DNA from: JANQPX01 sp039197065
Lineage (GTDB): Bacteria; Pseudomonadota; Alphaproteobacteria; Geminicoccales; Geminicoccaceae
Assembly (NCBI GenBank): GCA_039197065.1
Contig: JBCCUL010000012.1
Span: 62,001 to 126,000 of the forward strand
Direction of reading: 5' to 3'
Length of the DNA stretch: 64,000 nucleotides
The position numbers and the translations under genes are program-made. Position 1 is the stretch's first letter; each line of letters begins with the position of its first letter. The notes under the pieces are model-generated. The model was not told the origin of the DNA and searched no databases. It worked only from the letters and a program-made list of their open reading frames with translations. This document shows, one piece after another, positions 25,912-34,936 of this stretch.

Positions 25912-27396
25912 ATGACCACCGCCTACCAAACGCTTGAGGCAAGGGCCAAGCGCGTTGCCGACATCGAAGGAGCGCTCGCCATTCTCGGCTGGGACGCCCA
26001 GACCATGATGCCGAAGGGCGGCAGCGAGGCGCGCGGCGATCAGATCGCGACGCTCTCCGAGATGGCGCATGAGATCGTGACGGCGCCTGATCTGGTCGAC
26101 CTCCTCGATGAAGCGGAGGCGAATGCCGGTACGCTGGATGTCTGGCAGGCGGCCAACCTCAAGAAGATGCGCCGTGAGCAGCGCCGCGCCGCGGCGATCG
26201 ATCCGGCTCTGGTGAGTGCGATGGCGAAAGCCACCAATCGCGCTGAGATGACCTGGCGGGATGCACGCGCAAAGGCGGACTTTGCTGCTCTTCTTCCAGA
26301 TCTTGAGGACGTGTTCCGACTGACGCGCGAGAAAGCATCCTCTCTCGCCCAGGCATTCGATCTCAACCCCTATGACGCGCTGCTTGATCGGTTCGAGACA
26401 GGCCTTCGGCGCTCGGCGATCGATCCGATTTTTTCGCGGCTTGCCGATTTTCTTCCAAACTTCCTGGATAAGGTGCTCGCCTCTCAGAGGAAACCCTTGC
26501 CTGTAGAAGGACACTTTCCTTCAGCCGCGCAAAAGGCGCTTGGTCAGCAGCTGATGTCAAAGCTCGGTTTCGATTTCGATCACGGTCGGTTGGACGAGAG
26601 TCAGCATCCTTTCTGCGGCGGCCTGCCGGACGATGTGCGCATCACCACCCGTTATGATGAAAGCGAAGTGACCTCGGCCCTGATGGGTGTTCTTCACGAG
26701 ACCGGTCACGCGCTCTATGAGGCGGGTCTGCCCAAGGCCTGGCGCAATCAGCCCGTTGGGGACTCGCTAGGCATGACCGTGCATGAGAGCCAGTCCCTGC
26801 TGATCGAGATGCAGATCTGCCGCTCACGCGAGTTTCTTGCCTTCCTCTCGCCGCTGCTCGCCAAACAGTTCGGCAGATCCGAGGCATTCGAAGCGGACAA
26901 TCTTTACAGAGATGCGATCTGGGTGGAGCGTGGCTTCATTCGAGTCGATGCCGATGAGGTGACCTATCCGCTGCACATCATCCTCCGCTACCGACTAGAG
27001 CAAGCCTTGCTGTTGGGCGATCTGGCCTTGAAGGATCTGCCCGGCGCCTGGAACGATGGCATGGCCGATCTTGTCGGTATCACACCCGAGGACGACGCCA
27101 AGGGATGTCTACAGGACATCCACTGGCCGGGCGGTGCTATCGGCTACTTCCCCTGCTATACGCTCGGTGCGATCGCCGCGGGGCAGCTGTTCGATGCCGT
27201 GCGCAAGGCTTTGCCGCATATCGAGAACGACGTCGCAAAAGGCGATTTTTCGGAGCTTCTTGGTTGGCTGCGCAAGAATGTGCATGAGCGTGGCTCGACC
27301 GTCGACATACAGACATTGCTGAAGGATGCCACCGGCCAGCCTCTGGTTCTCGAGCCTTATCTCGCCCATCTGGAGCGGCGTTACGGTTCAGCCTAA
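25912..27396 (+). CDS. M32-family carboxypeptidase (Taq type)
   Basis: A 494-residue zinc metallocarboxypeptidase. The HExxH zinc motif is at residues 262-266 (LHETGHALYEAG), with the downstream HESQSLLIE and the family motifs IRVDADEVTYPLHIILRY and GDLALKDLPGAWND. M32 enzymes remove C-terminal residues from peptides in the cytoplasm with broad specificity, excluding proline. The length is normal. It follows ctaA by 10 bases and so may be co-transcribed, with no obvious functional link. It converges on the HCCA isomerase gene with 15 bases between stops. Confidence 0.94.
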   Translation: MTTAYQTLEARAKRVADIEGALAILGWDAQTMMPKGGSEARGDQIATLSEMAHEIVTAPDLVDLLDEAEANAGTLDVWQAANLKKMRREQRRAAAIDPALVSAMAKATNRAEMTWRDARAKADFAALLPDLEDVFRLTREKASSLAQAFDLNPYDALLDRFETGLRRSAIDPIFSRLADFLPNFLDKVLASQRKPLPVEGHFPSAAQKALGQQLMSKLGFDFDHGRLDESQHPFCGGLPDDVRITTRYDESEVTSALMGVLHETGHALYEAGLPKAWRNQPVGDSLGMTVHESQSLLIEMQICRSREFLAFLSPLLAKQFGRSEAFEADNLYRDAIWVERGFIRVDADEVTYPLHIILRYRLEQALLLGDLALKDLPGAWNDGMADLVGITPEDDAKGCLQDIHWPGGAIGYFPCYTLGAIAAGQLFDAVRKALPHIENDVAKGDFSELLGWLRKNVHERGSTVDIQTLLKDATGQPLVLEPYLAHLERRYGSA

Positions 27397-27411
27397 CGTC
27401 GCCTTCGATCT

Positions 27412-27993
27412 CTAAGGCTCAAGGGCACGCTCGACCCAATCGAGGCGGTCCTGGCCGAAATGCATGTCATCGCCGACGATCATGGTCGGGACGCCGAAAA
27501 GGCCCCGATCGGCAGCGGCCTGCGTGACATCGATCAGCCGTTTCTTGACGTCGTCGGTTTGGATCGTAGCGGCGACGGCATCAGCATCGAAGCCGCCATC
27601 GCGGAGCGTCGCCATGATTTCGGCGGGGTCGTTCAGATTGCGGCCGTTGACCCAACAAGCCTCGAACATGACGCGGTCATAGTCTTCGAGACATCCTTCG
27701 CCTTCAGCCCAGATCGCCCCGCGCATCAGCGGCAGCGAGTTGATAATGAAAAAGGGGTTTTTCCGGAAGCTGACACCGTAACGATCGGCAAAGCGAGACA
27801 TATCCTGAAAGAACCAGTCCCCCTTGGCTTCGATCGTGACGGGCGACTGGTTACCGGTGATCTTGAAGAGGCCGCCGATCAGGATGGGACGACGATCCAG
27901 CGTCGCACCATGTTTGGCGCAGAGCGTCGGCAGCTGGGTCCAGGCGAGGTAGGAAGCCGGGCTGCCATAGTCGTAATAGAAGGTGACCTGCAT
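27412..27993 (-). CDS. 2-hydroxychromene-2-carboxylate isomerase family protein
   Basis: A 193-residue DsbA-like/kappa-GST fold protein. The N-terminal active-site region is TFYYDYGSPASYLAW, with the glutathione-contacting serine S11, and the later conserved FGVPTMIVGDDMHFGQDRLDW. True HCCA isomerases use glutathione in naphthalene degradation, but most homologues act on unknown substrates. It is the last gene of a four-gene minus-strand run (GST, SDR, MDR reductase, this gene), so a glutathione-dependent isomerisation or detoxification step is likely. Confidence 0.88.
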   Translation of the reverse strand: MQVTFYYDYGSPASYLAWTQLPTLCAKHGATLDRRPILIGGLFKITGNQSPVTIEAKGDWFFQDMSRFADRYGVSFRKNPFFIINSLPLMRGAIWAEGEGCLEDYDRVMFEACWVNGRNLNDPAEIMATLRDGGFDADAVAATIQTDDVKKRLIDVTQAAADRGLFGVPTMIVGDDMHFGQDRLDWVERALEP

Positions 27994-28013
27994 GTCTGAC
28001 GTCCTTGTGGCGG

Positions 28014-29048
28014 TCAGTTCGCGGCTGCATCGCCGATGCGAAGCAGCATCTTCCCAAAATTGCCGCCCTGGAGGAGATCGATCAGGGTTGCGGGTGCGTT
28101 TTCGAAGCCGTCTCTTACATCTTCGCGGTAACGGATCTTACCATCGCGAAGCCAGCCGCTGACATCGCTTAGAAACTGTTCCTGCAGGTTTGAAAAATCG
28201 AAGACGATGAAGCCGCGAATGGTCAGGCGATTGACCAGGACGCTTCTCATCAGCTTAGGTGTCGGATCCGGGATGCTCGGGATCTCGGTGATATTGTACC
28301 AGTGGATCAAACCGCAGACCGGAATGCGCGCAAAGGGGTTGAAGAGCGGCAGGACAGCATCGAAGGTCGGGCCGCCGACATTTTCCCAATAGACGTCGAT
28401 GCCATCGGGGCAGGCGGCTGCCAGCCGCTCGGCGAAATCGGTGTCCCTGTAGCTCACTGCAGCATCGAAGCCGAGCTTGTCGGTGACGTAGGCGCATTTA
28501 TCCCTGGAGCCGGCGATGCCGACCACGCGGCAGCCTTTGATCTTGCCGATCTGACCGACAATGGCGCCCACGGCGCCGGACGCGGCGGAAACCACCAGGG
28601 TCTCGCCGGCTTTCGGCTTGCCGATTTCCGTCAAGCCGCCATAGGCGGTATGTCCGGGCATGCCGAGGACGCCGAGTGCAGTCGAGATCGGGGCGATGGA
28701 CGGATCGACCTTGCGTGCCTCGCCCGCGTCCAGTTTGAAATATTCCTGCCAGCCGCCATAGCCGACGACGATGTCGCCCTCGGAGAATGCTTCGGACTTT
28801 GACGCGATGACCTGGCCGACGGTGCCCCCGGTAAGGACCTCGCCAAGCTGGAGTGGCGGCACATAGGAAGGCGCATCGTTCATACGGCCGCGCATATAGG
28901 GATCGAGCGAAAGATAAAGCGTCCTGGCGACGATCTCACCGGCCGCGGGCTCGGGAATGCTCGTCTCTTCCAGACGAAACACGTCTTCGGTCGGCAGGCC
29001 GACCGGTCTTTTTGCGAGAACAAACCGGCGATTGATCGAGGCGCTCAT
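28014..29048 (-). CDS. zinc-independent MDR NADP-dependent oxidoreductase (CurA/leukotriene B4 dehydrogenase-like)
   Basis: The start is the ATG at 29046-29048 (MSASINRRFVLAKRPVGLP), giving 344 residues; the frame continues upstream but without protein-like character. The protein has the LSLDPYMRGRM motif and the NADP-binding SAASGAVGAIVGQIGKIKG typical of prostaglandin reductase/CurA proteins, without zinc ligands. YWENVGGPTFDAVLPL and IPVCGLIHWYN are further family signatures. These enzymes reduce the double bond of alpha,beta-unsaturated ketones and aldehydes. It lies between an SDR gene and an HCCA-isomerase-like gene in a glutathione-linked operon. Confidence 0.9.
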   Translation of the reverse strand: MSASINRRFVLAKRPVGLPTEDVFRLEETSIPEPAAGEIVARTLYLSLDPYMRGRMNDAPSYVPPLQLGEVLTGGTVGQVIASKSEAFSEGDIVVGYGGWQEYFKLDAGEARKVDPSIAPISTALGVLGMPGHTAYGGLTEIGKPKAGETLVVSAASGAVGAIVGQIGKIKGCRVVGIAGSRDKCAYVTDKLGFDAAVSYRDTDFAERLAAACPDGIDVYWENVGGPTFDAVLPLFNPFARIPVCGLIHWYNITEIPSIPDPTPKLMRSVLVNRLTIRGFIVFDFSNLQEQFLSDVSGWLRDGKIRYREDVRDGFENAPATLIDLLQGGNFGKMLLRIGDAAAN

Positions 29049-29085
29049 GAAAGACTCCGGCAAGTAACAGCTGACGGCTCTGCCG

Positions 29086-29796
29086 TCACCAGGGTTCACG
29101 GAACGGGCGAAGTTCGACGAGGAAGGACCAGGTGGACGGGTCCTGATGGGCGACATGGTACATTTCTTCGGCGATGGCGGCCGGTTTGGCAAAAAACTCA
29201 TCCGGCTGATCCGGCGCCAGGATCGGGCGGGTGCGCGGCGTGTCGATCATGGCATCGATGACGAAGTAGGCGGTGTGGATGCCCTTCGGGCCGAACTCGC
29301 GCGCGATGCTCTCGGCGAGGATGCGCTGGGACGCTTTGGTCGAGGCGAAGAAGCCCCAATTCGTCTTTCCGCGAGTCGCCGATGTGTTGCCCGTGATCAG
29401 GATTGCGCCCCTGCCGGCCTCAAGCATCGCTGGGATGGTTTCTCGCGCGAGGTAGAGGAGGGCGGTTGTGTTAACCCGGAAGTTCTTCTCGAGGTCGTCC
29501 GGGTCCAAATCGAGGATCGATCCGCGCACCGATCGAAGAGCGTTGTGGACGACGACTACGGGCGGCCTAAGGCGTTCGCGGACTGCGGCGATCGTGTTGA
29601 CCAGTGCTTCGAGATCGGCGACGTCGCAGGGAAAGGCATGGGCGCCGTCGATCGCCTTTTCGAGGCCGGCAAGCCGTTCAGCGTCGCGGGCGAGCATGGC
29701 GACCTCGTAGCCGCCTTCAGCGAAGCGTTTCGCGATCTCGGCGCCGGTGCCTTTGTCGGGTCCCACACCGGTCACCACGCAGACTGGCTTGGTCAT
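29086..29796 (-). CDS. SDR-family protein with Phe in place of the catalytic Tyr
   Basis: A 236-residue SDR-fold protein with nucleotide motif VTGVGPDKGTGAEIAKRF and the sequence GFFASTKASQRILAESIARE, where the usual YxxxK reads F150-x-x-x-K154. The serine region is TGNTSATRG. Later GPKGIHTAYFVIDAMIDTPRTR and PSTWSFLVELRPFREPW are typical of one SDR subgroup often annotated only as SDR oxidoreductase. The loss of the tyrosine hydroxyl suggests a non-classical mechanism or binding role. The start overlaps the GST stop (ATGA). Confidence 0.85.
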   Translation of the reverse strand: MTKPVCVVTGVGPDKGTGAEIAKRFAEGGYEVAMLARDAERLAGLEKAIDGAHAFPCDVADLEALVNTIAAVRERLRPPVVVVHNALRSVRGSILDLDPDDLEKNFRVNTTALLYLARETIPAMLEAGRGAILITGNTSATRGKTNWGFFASTKASQRILAESIAREFGPKGIHTAYFVIDAMIDTPRTRPILAPDQPDEFFAKPAAIAEEMYHVAHQDPSTWSFLVELRPFREPW

Positions 29797-30461
29797 GCCT
29801 CGACGCTTGGCCTCGCCGCGATCTCTTCATGCCAGCGCTGCACATGGTTGCAGGCCGCTGGCGGTGCGTAGTCCGCGCGCTTGCTGAACTCGATAGTAAC
29901 GAAGGTGGTGATATCGGCGATCGAGAAGGCATCACCGGCGACAAAGGCGTTGCTGGCCAGGTGATCGTCCAGATAGTGCATGAAGCCGTCGATCGTCTGC
30001 CTGCCGCGTTCCACCAGGGCCGGGATCTGCGGGACGCCGCCTGGGCGGCCGGGGAGGCCCCGATCCGCGAACATGGGTGCACTGTTTCTGATCATTTCCG
30101 CTGCGGCGCCGTAGGCGTCGGATTCCGCATGGCGGTTCCACATCTCGACCAGCGCTCTCTCTTTGGCATCGCGGCCGAAGAGGGGTGGCGCCGGTTGGAT
30201 CTCCTCGACATAGCGGCAGATCGCAACCGACTCGGCGATGCAGGTGCCGTCGTCCAGCTCCAGCACCGGGACGATGCTGCGCGGGCTTACCTTCTTGAAG
30301 TCTTCCGCGAACTGTTCGCGCTCACGCGTGTTCACCTGTACCGAGTCGATGGTCATGCCTTTCTCGGCGAGGAACATGCGCACTCGTCTCGGGTTTGGCG
30401 CAAGGGCAAAATCATAGAGCTTCAAGGGGGCACTCCCAGATCGATATGACGTCTCGCTCAA
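29793..30461 (-). CDS. glutathione S-transferase family protein
   Basis: A 222-residue GST. The thioredoxin-like N-terminal domain has LKLYDFALAPNPRRVRMFLAEKG, the cis-proline region RSIVPVLELDDGTCIAESVAI and then the helical C-terminal domain (VEMWNRHAESDAYGAAAEMIRN, FSIADITTFVTIEFS). The ATG at 30459-30461 adds twelve residues to the usual N-terminus; an in-frame TTG at 30425 preceded by GGGAG would give the more typical length. It is the first gene of the four-gene operon with the SDR, MDR reductase and HCCA isomerase-like protein. Confidence 0.88.
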   Translation of the reverse strand: MSETSYRSGSAPLKLYDFALAPNPRRVRMFLAEKGMTIDSVQVNTREREQFAEDFKKVSPRSIVPVLELDDGTCIAESVAICRYVEEIQPAPPLFGRDAKERALVEMWNRHAESDAYGAAAEMIRNSAPMFADRGLPGRPGGVPQIPALVERGRQTIDGFMHYLDDHLASNAFVAGDAFSIADITTFVTIEFSKRADYAPPAACNHVQRWHEEIAARPSVEA

Positions 30462-30501
30462 GGTGCCCAGGCGCTACGCCAGGTGTCAAGCGAGGGAAAG
30501 G

Positions 30502-31260
30502 TCAGTCCGCGGACGCCGCCCGTCCATGGGCTCGAAGCAGCTGATGCATGTGGAAGGCCGCGTGGTTTCTCTGGTAGCGGTGCTGCTGGCCAACGGGGCA
30601 GGCGATGCGCGCGAGGCATCCGCCCTGTCTGCAGTCGTTGATCGGTGTCGCCAGGTGATCGAGGCAGGTGGCGAAGTCGTAACCTTCGGCGGAGAACGCG
30701 CTAACCGGGCAGGAGGTCAGGCAGGGGCGATCCTGGCAATCGTCACAAGGATGAGGTTCGGCCGGCTTGGGTTCATAGTCGGCTGGATCGTATCGGTCGA
30801 TCAAAAGGGCGGCGCGGAAAGCGAGCCACAGGCCGTAGACAGGATGGATCGTGAGTCCGATCGGCGATGAGAACAGGGTGCCGGTGCGCTTGGCCCAGCG
30901 GATGAAGGGATGAAAGGGCGGGCCATCGAATGGGTAGACAGCGTCGATCCCATAGTCGCGCGCGATACCGTCGACGACATTCTGGGTCCAGCGATCCAGC
31001 GTCAGGCCTTCGTCCCCTTGCCTTGCTGTTTCGTAATGCGGCCAGATTGCCGAGCTGACATTGCCCACGATCGCCACGCATTGTGGCGGCGCAGATCGGT
31101 CCGGCATCAAGACTTCGCCGTCCTCGGGTTGAAATGTACCGAGCAACTCCAGCCCGTTGCTCCGGAGCGCTGAAGTAAGATTCGAGATGGAAACAGTCGA
31201 TATCGATTTTGGTGAAGGCATGTGAAACAGGCCACTGTCGGGATGGATGGACGCGTTCAT
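30502..31260 (-). CDS. ferredoxin-like iron-sulfur protein
   Basis: A protein of about 252 residues from the ATG at 31258-31260; a GTG twelve codons earlier and another ATG at 31221 are alternatives, none with a clear Shine-Dalgarno sequence. The C-terminal third holds two clusters of cysteines, CDDCQDRPCLTSCP and CLDHLATPINDCRQGGCLARIACP, arranged for iron-sulfur clusters as in the C-terminal part of epoxyqueuosine reductase (QueG). The N-terminal part (VAIVGNVSSAIWPHYE, GTLFSSPIGLTIHPVYGLW) also recalls QueG-like proteins, but the cobalamin-site and tRNA-binding HEAT regions are not recognisable. Redox function likely, partner unknown. Confidence 0.72.
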   Translation of the reverse strand: MNASIHPDSGLFHMPSPKSISTVSISNLTSALRSNGLELLGTFQPEDGEVLMPDRSAPPQCVAIVGNVSSAIWPHYETARQGDEGLTLDRWTQNVVDGIARDYGIDAVYPFDGPPFHPFIRWAKRTGTLFSSPIGLTIHPVYGLWLAFRAALLIDRYDPADYEPKPAEPHPCDDCQDRPCLTSCPVSAFSAEGYDFATCLDHLATPINDCRQGGCLARIACPVGQQHRYQRNHAAFHMHQLLRAHGRAASAD

Positions 31261-31471
31261 AGTTGTACTGACGTGTGATCGCCAGACGAGGGACACCAGT
31301 TTCGCATTATTATGAATAAGACGTAATCTTTAACTTGTTGGCAGCGTTGGATGTTCATGCGATGTCTAAATCACCTCGAAAACGCTTGTACTGTGGGCAT
31401 TTCGCTGAGCATACGCTTGCCGGCTGGTCGATCATGCCGGTCGCGCTTATCTGCGGTGGAAAGGGGTGATG

Positions 31472-32695
31472 ATGGACTATGATCGGTTTTTCAAAGATGC
31501 GGTCGAGCAGATCCGAGATGAGGGTCGCTATCGCGTATTCGCCGATCTTGCCCGAGAATGCGGTCGCTTTCCGCATGCGCGCTATTTCGATGCCGATGGC
31601 AAGCCGAAGGACGTAACCATCTGGTGCTCCAACGATTATCTCGGCATGGGCCAGCATCCCGTGGTCGTGAAGGCCGCGACCGAAGCGCTCGAAGGTTACG
31701 GCACCGGCGCCGGCGGCACGCGCAATATCTCGGGGACGACGCATTTGCATGTGCTGCTCGAACAAGAGCTCGCGTCACTCCATCAGCGGGAAGCGGCCCT
31801 GGTGATGACGTCCGGCTACGTCGCCAATGAAGCGGCGATCTCGACCATCGCCAAGCTGCTGCCCGACTGTCTGATCCTTTCGGACGAGAAGAATCACGCC
31901 TCCATGATCCACGGCATTCGCGACAGCCGCTGCGAGAAGGTGATCTTCCGCCACAACGACCTGGAACATCTGGAAGAATTACTGAAGGCTGCGGAACCCG
32001 GCCGGCCCAAGCTGATCGCTTTTGAATCGGTCTATTCGATGGATGGCGATTTCGGGCTGATCGAGGAGATCTGCGACCTTGCCGAGGCCTATCAGGCCCT
32101 GACCTACCTGGATGAGGTTCATGCCGTCGGCATGTATGGTCCAACCGGCGCGGGTGTTGCCGAAGCCAGAGGGGTGATGCACCGGCCAACGGTGATTCAA
32201 GGTACGCTCGCCAAAGCTTATGGCTGCATGGGCGGCTACATCGCAGCGAAAGCCGACATCATCGACGCGATACGCTCGATCGCTTCGAGTTTCATTTTCA
32301 CCACCTCACTGGCGCCCGCCGTGGTGGGCGGGGCGCTCGCAAGTGTCAGGCATCTGCGCGAAGAAGGCGAAGGCGTCCGCAGGAAGCATCAGGAACGGGC
32401 GGTGGTATTGAAGCGAAAGCTCACCGAAGCCGGGCTTCCGGTGATGGACAATCCCTCCCATATCGTGCCGGTCTGGGTTGGCGATCCCGTTCTTTGCAAG
32501 GAGGCATCCGATCACCTCCTGGCGGAACACGGCATCTACATCCAGCCGATCAACTATCCGACCGTGCCCAAGGGAACCGAACGCCTTCGGATCACGCCGT
32601 ACCCGCTGCACGACGATGCGCTCATGGATGACCTCATCAAGGCTTTGAAGACCGTCTGGCGCGACCTTGGCATGGAAACTCGAGAAGCCGCCTAG
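31472..32695 (+). CDS. hemA: 5-aminolevulinate synthase
   Basis: A 407-residue PLP enzyme that condenses glycine with succinyl-CoA to 5-aminolevulinate, the first step of heme synthesis in alphaproteobacteria (Shemin pathway). The active-site lysine is K248 in VIQGTLAKAYGCMGGY. The PLP aspartate region is TYLDEVHAVGMYGPTGAG, the substrate loop WCSNDYLGMGQHP, and GAGGTRNISGTTHLH is the conserved glycine-rich segment. The ATG at 31472 is six bases after GGAAAGGGG; a GTG and ATG just before it are possible. A 175-base upstream region separates it from the divergent iron-sulfur gene. Confidence 0.97.
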   Translation: MDYDRFFKDAVEQIRDEGRYRVFADLARECGRFPHARYFDADGKPKDVTIWCSNDYLGMGQHPVVVKAATEALEGYGTGAGGTRNISGTTHLHVLLEQELASLHQREAALVMTSGYVANEAAISTIAKLLPDCLILSDEKNHASMIHGIRDSRCEKVIFRHNDLEHLEELLKAAEPGRPKLIAFESVYSMDGDFGLIEEICDLAEAYQALTYLDEVHAVGMYGPTGAGVAEARGVMHRPTVIQGTLAKAYGCMGGYIAAKADIIDAIRSIASSFIFTTSLAPAVVGGALASVRHLREEGEGVRRKHQERAVVLKRKLTEAGLPVMDNPSHIVPVWVGDPVLCKEASDHLLAEHGIYIQPINYPTVPKGTERLRITPYPLHDDALMDDLIKALKTVWRDLGMETREAA

Positions 32696-32758
32696 GGTGG
32701 TGTGATTACGTCATTGGTCTCGGCTGGCATTCGAAGCTAAAAGCCGCTCTTACCCGTT

Positions 32759-33892
32759 TCAATCATCATTAGGCCACCAGTGGCCGTCGATCACCACGCC
32801 GTCGCAGAAGAGGCGGTGTTTGCCAGGCATCGGCTCGCCGGTCGAATCGAGATAATCATAAGCGCCCTCGCGCAGTTCCAGCACACTTGCGTCGCCCGGC
32901 GTTCCGGGCTTGAGCGTTCCGAGTTCCGGCCGGTTGATTGCGGCCGCCGGTGCTACGGTCGCCGCCCGGACGACGTCTGGGAGCGGCATGTCCAGACAGA
33001 CAAATTTTGAGAGCGTCACCAGGAGATCGTAGGCTGGGCCGTGGACGCAGAGGCTGTGGACATCGCTTGAGATCACATCAGGCATGAAGCCTTCGCGCAT
33101 CATCGCACGCGCGGTTTCGAAGCTGAACGAGCCCATGCCGTGGCCGATGTCGAAGATCACGCCGCGCTCGCGCGCTGCCAGCACTTCCGCTTTGATCTGG
33201 CGCTCGGAGATGATCGGCGCGTTGGGGAAGGGGCGAAAGCAATGGGTGAGAATGTCGCCGGGCTTCATGGTCGGCACCACGTCCGCATGGGTCGGCGGCG
33301 GCAAGTCGAGATGGGTCATGACCGGCAGCGAAAGCTCATCGGCGGCGATGCGTGCGAGGCCGTAGGGCGCTGCATCGGCACCGCTCGCGATCTTGCCGAC
33401 GCGGACCTTGACGCCGACCGTAAGGTCCAGGTGATCCCTTGCGACGCGCACCACTTCGGCCGGATCGCAAAGGCGGATGTCGTCGCATTCACCGACCATC
33501 ACCTTCGCGCTGAACGCGTAGATGCCGGCAAAGGAAATGTTGAGATAGGCAAGAATTCTGGCGCGGGAATGCTCGATGACGTGGCGGCGAAAGCCCAGGA
33601 AATTCGCAGGGCCCGCGGTCCCGGCATCGATGAAGGTCGTCGTGCCGGCTTTGCGCGCGATGCTGTCGGCCTCGATGCCGATCGAGGTGCCGCCCCAATA
33701 GACATGGGTGTGCAGGTCGATCAGGCCGGGCGTGACGATCCTGCCTTCGGCGTCGATCAGGGCTTTGGCGTTGTCCGGGGAGATGTCGTCGCCGATCCGC
33801 TCCACCATGCCACCTTTGAACGCGACGTCGGCGATCCGATCGATGTTCTGTCCGGGATCGATGACCCGGCCGCCCTTGATCAAAAGGTCCAC
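32759..33892 (-). CDS. amidohydrolase/deacetylase family metallohydrolase
   Basis: A 377-residue TIM-barrel amidohydrolase. The N-terminal beta-sandwich (MDLLIKGGRVIDPGQNID) leads to the metal motif PGLIDLHTHVYWGG (H61, H63). VGVKVRVGK carries the likely carboxylated lysine, with later histidines in PVMTHLDLPPP, LTHCFRPFPNAP and the metal aspartate in ISSDVHSLCVHGP. The C-terminus returns to the sandwich (LGTLKPGTPGDASVLEL). Proteins of this subgroup are annotated as dihydroorotase-like or deacetylases; the substrate is not established. It is convergent with hemA. Confidence 0.88.
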   Translation of the reverse strand: MDLLIKGGRVIDPGQNIDRIADVAFKGGMVERIGDDISPDNAKALIDAEGRIVTPGLIDLHTHVYWGGTSIGIEADSIARKAGTTTFIDAGTAGPANFLGFRRHVIEHSRARILAYLNISFAGIYAFSAKVMVGECDDIRLCDPAEVVRVARDHLDLTVGVKVRVGKIASGADAAPYGLARIAADELSLPVMTHLDLPPPTHADVVPTMKPGDILTHCFRPFPNAPIISERQIKAEVLAARERGVIFDIGHGMGSFSFETARAMMREGFMPDVISSDVHSLCVHGPAYDLLVTLSKFVCLDMPLPDVVRAATVAPAAAINRPELGTLKPGTPGDASVLELREGAYDYLDSTGEPMPGKHRLFCDGVVIDGHWWPNDD

Positions 33893-34016
33893 ACGCTGGC
33901 TCCACGCTTCGTTATCGTTATAGGAGATCCTTGCGCATGCCGGTCAGGACGGCAAGCTGTCAGCGGTGTAAGCGAAGCGAACACAAGGGCCGCGTCAAAC
34001 GCCGTGATTGTACCAC

Positions 34017-34757
34017 TCAGCCGGTGGCTCGTGCTTTGAGTTCGTCTCTGATCAGGAGATGATGATCTAGGAAGTGGTCCAGCCAACGGTCGCTTGCGGG
34101 CGCGTGGCGATCATAATCGGCAAGCTGTTGATCACGCGGCTGAGCGCCCTTGTCCTTGAAGAGTTCGAGCTTGGGCGCGCCCTTCTCCGAGGTCGCCCAG
34201 CGCTCGATCATCTCCTTGGTCATCTCCGGGTGAAACTCGATGCCATAGACTCGATCGCCGTAACGAAAGGCCTGGCCGGGGAAGGCGTCATTCTCGGCGA
34301 GATGCACGGCGTCGTCGGGGATCTCGAACGTCTCGGAATGCCACTGATAGAAGACGACGTCGTCTTTCATGAAGCTCCTGCACACTCCTGTCGTGCGGAC
34401 GTCGACATAGCCGATCTCGACCAGGCCGTCATGATGCGGGCCGACCTTGGCGCCCAGCACCCTCGCCATCTCTTGAGCACCGAGACAGATGCCGAGTAGT
34501 GGACAGTCGCTTGGAAGGGCGGTCTTTTCCAGCCAGTCAAGCTCGGCCCTGATACCGTCCATATGGTCGTCATTGGCGCTCATCGGTCCGCCGAACACTA
34601 CGGCGGCGGCATAGTCGTCCAGATGTCCCGGCAGAGGATCGCCGAGATTGGGGCAGCGGCGGTCCAGCATATAGCCGCGCCGCTCGAGGAATGCGCCAAC
34701 CTTGCCCGGCGTGGAATGTTCCTGGTGAACGACAATGAGCACTTTTTGGGTCATCAA
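34017..34757 (-). CDS. class I glutamine amidotransferase-like protein (GMP synthase GATase-like)
   Basis: A 246-residue protein of the type 1 glutamine amidotransferase fold. The nucleophile elbow is PLLGICLGAQEMA with C91, and the catalytic His-Glu pair is in GIEFHPEMT. FGGPMSANDD forms the oxyanion region. No synthetase domain is attached, so it belongs to the free-standing group that includes gamma-glutamyl hydrolase-like proteins and putative GMP synthase-like amidotransferases. Two adjacent ATG codons occur at the start. The neighbours (amidohydrolase, YjbQ) give no clear pathway. Confidence 0.88.
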   Translation of the reverse strand: MMTQKVLIVVHQEHSTPGKVGAFLERRGYMLDRRCPNLGDPLPGHLDDYAAAVVFGGPMSANDDHMDGIRAELDWLEKTALPSDCPLLGICLGAQEMARVLGAKVGPHHDGLVEIGYVDVRTTGVCRSFMKDDVVFYQWHSETFEIPDDAVHLAENDAFPGQAFRYGDRVYGIEFHPEMTKEMIERWATSEKGAPKLELFKDKGAQPRDQQLADYDRHAPASDRWLDHFLDHHLLIRDELKARATG

Positions 34758-34936
34758 AATGATCTTCTTCTCCGAGAGCCAGAGTTCAAGGTCTCTCTAC
34801 CTTATTTCGACCATGCAAGACCAGGGCGTATGTCGTTGGATTTCATCGGATTGTGTCGGCAACCGGAAAGGTTTGACCCTCAATGAAGGCTGCTTCAATC
34901 TCGATCGGCGATGGCAAGAGAAGTGGAAAGATGATC

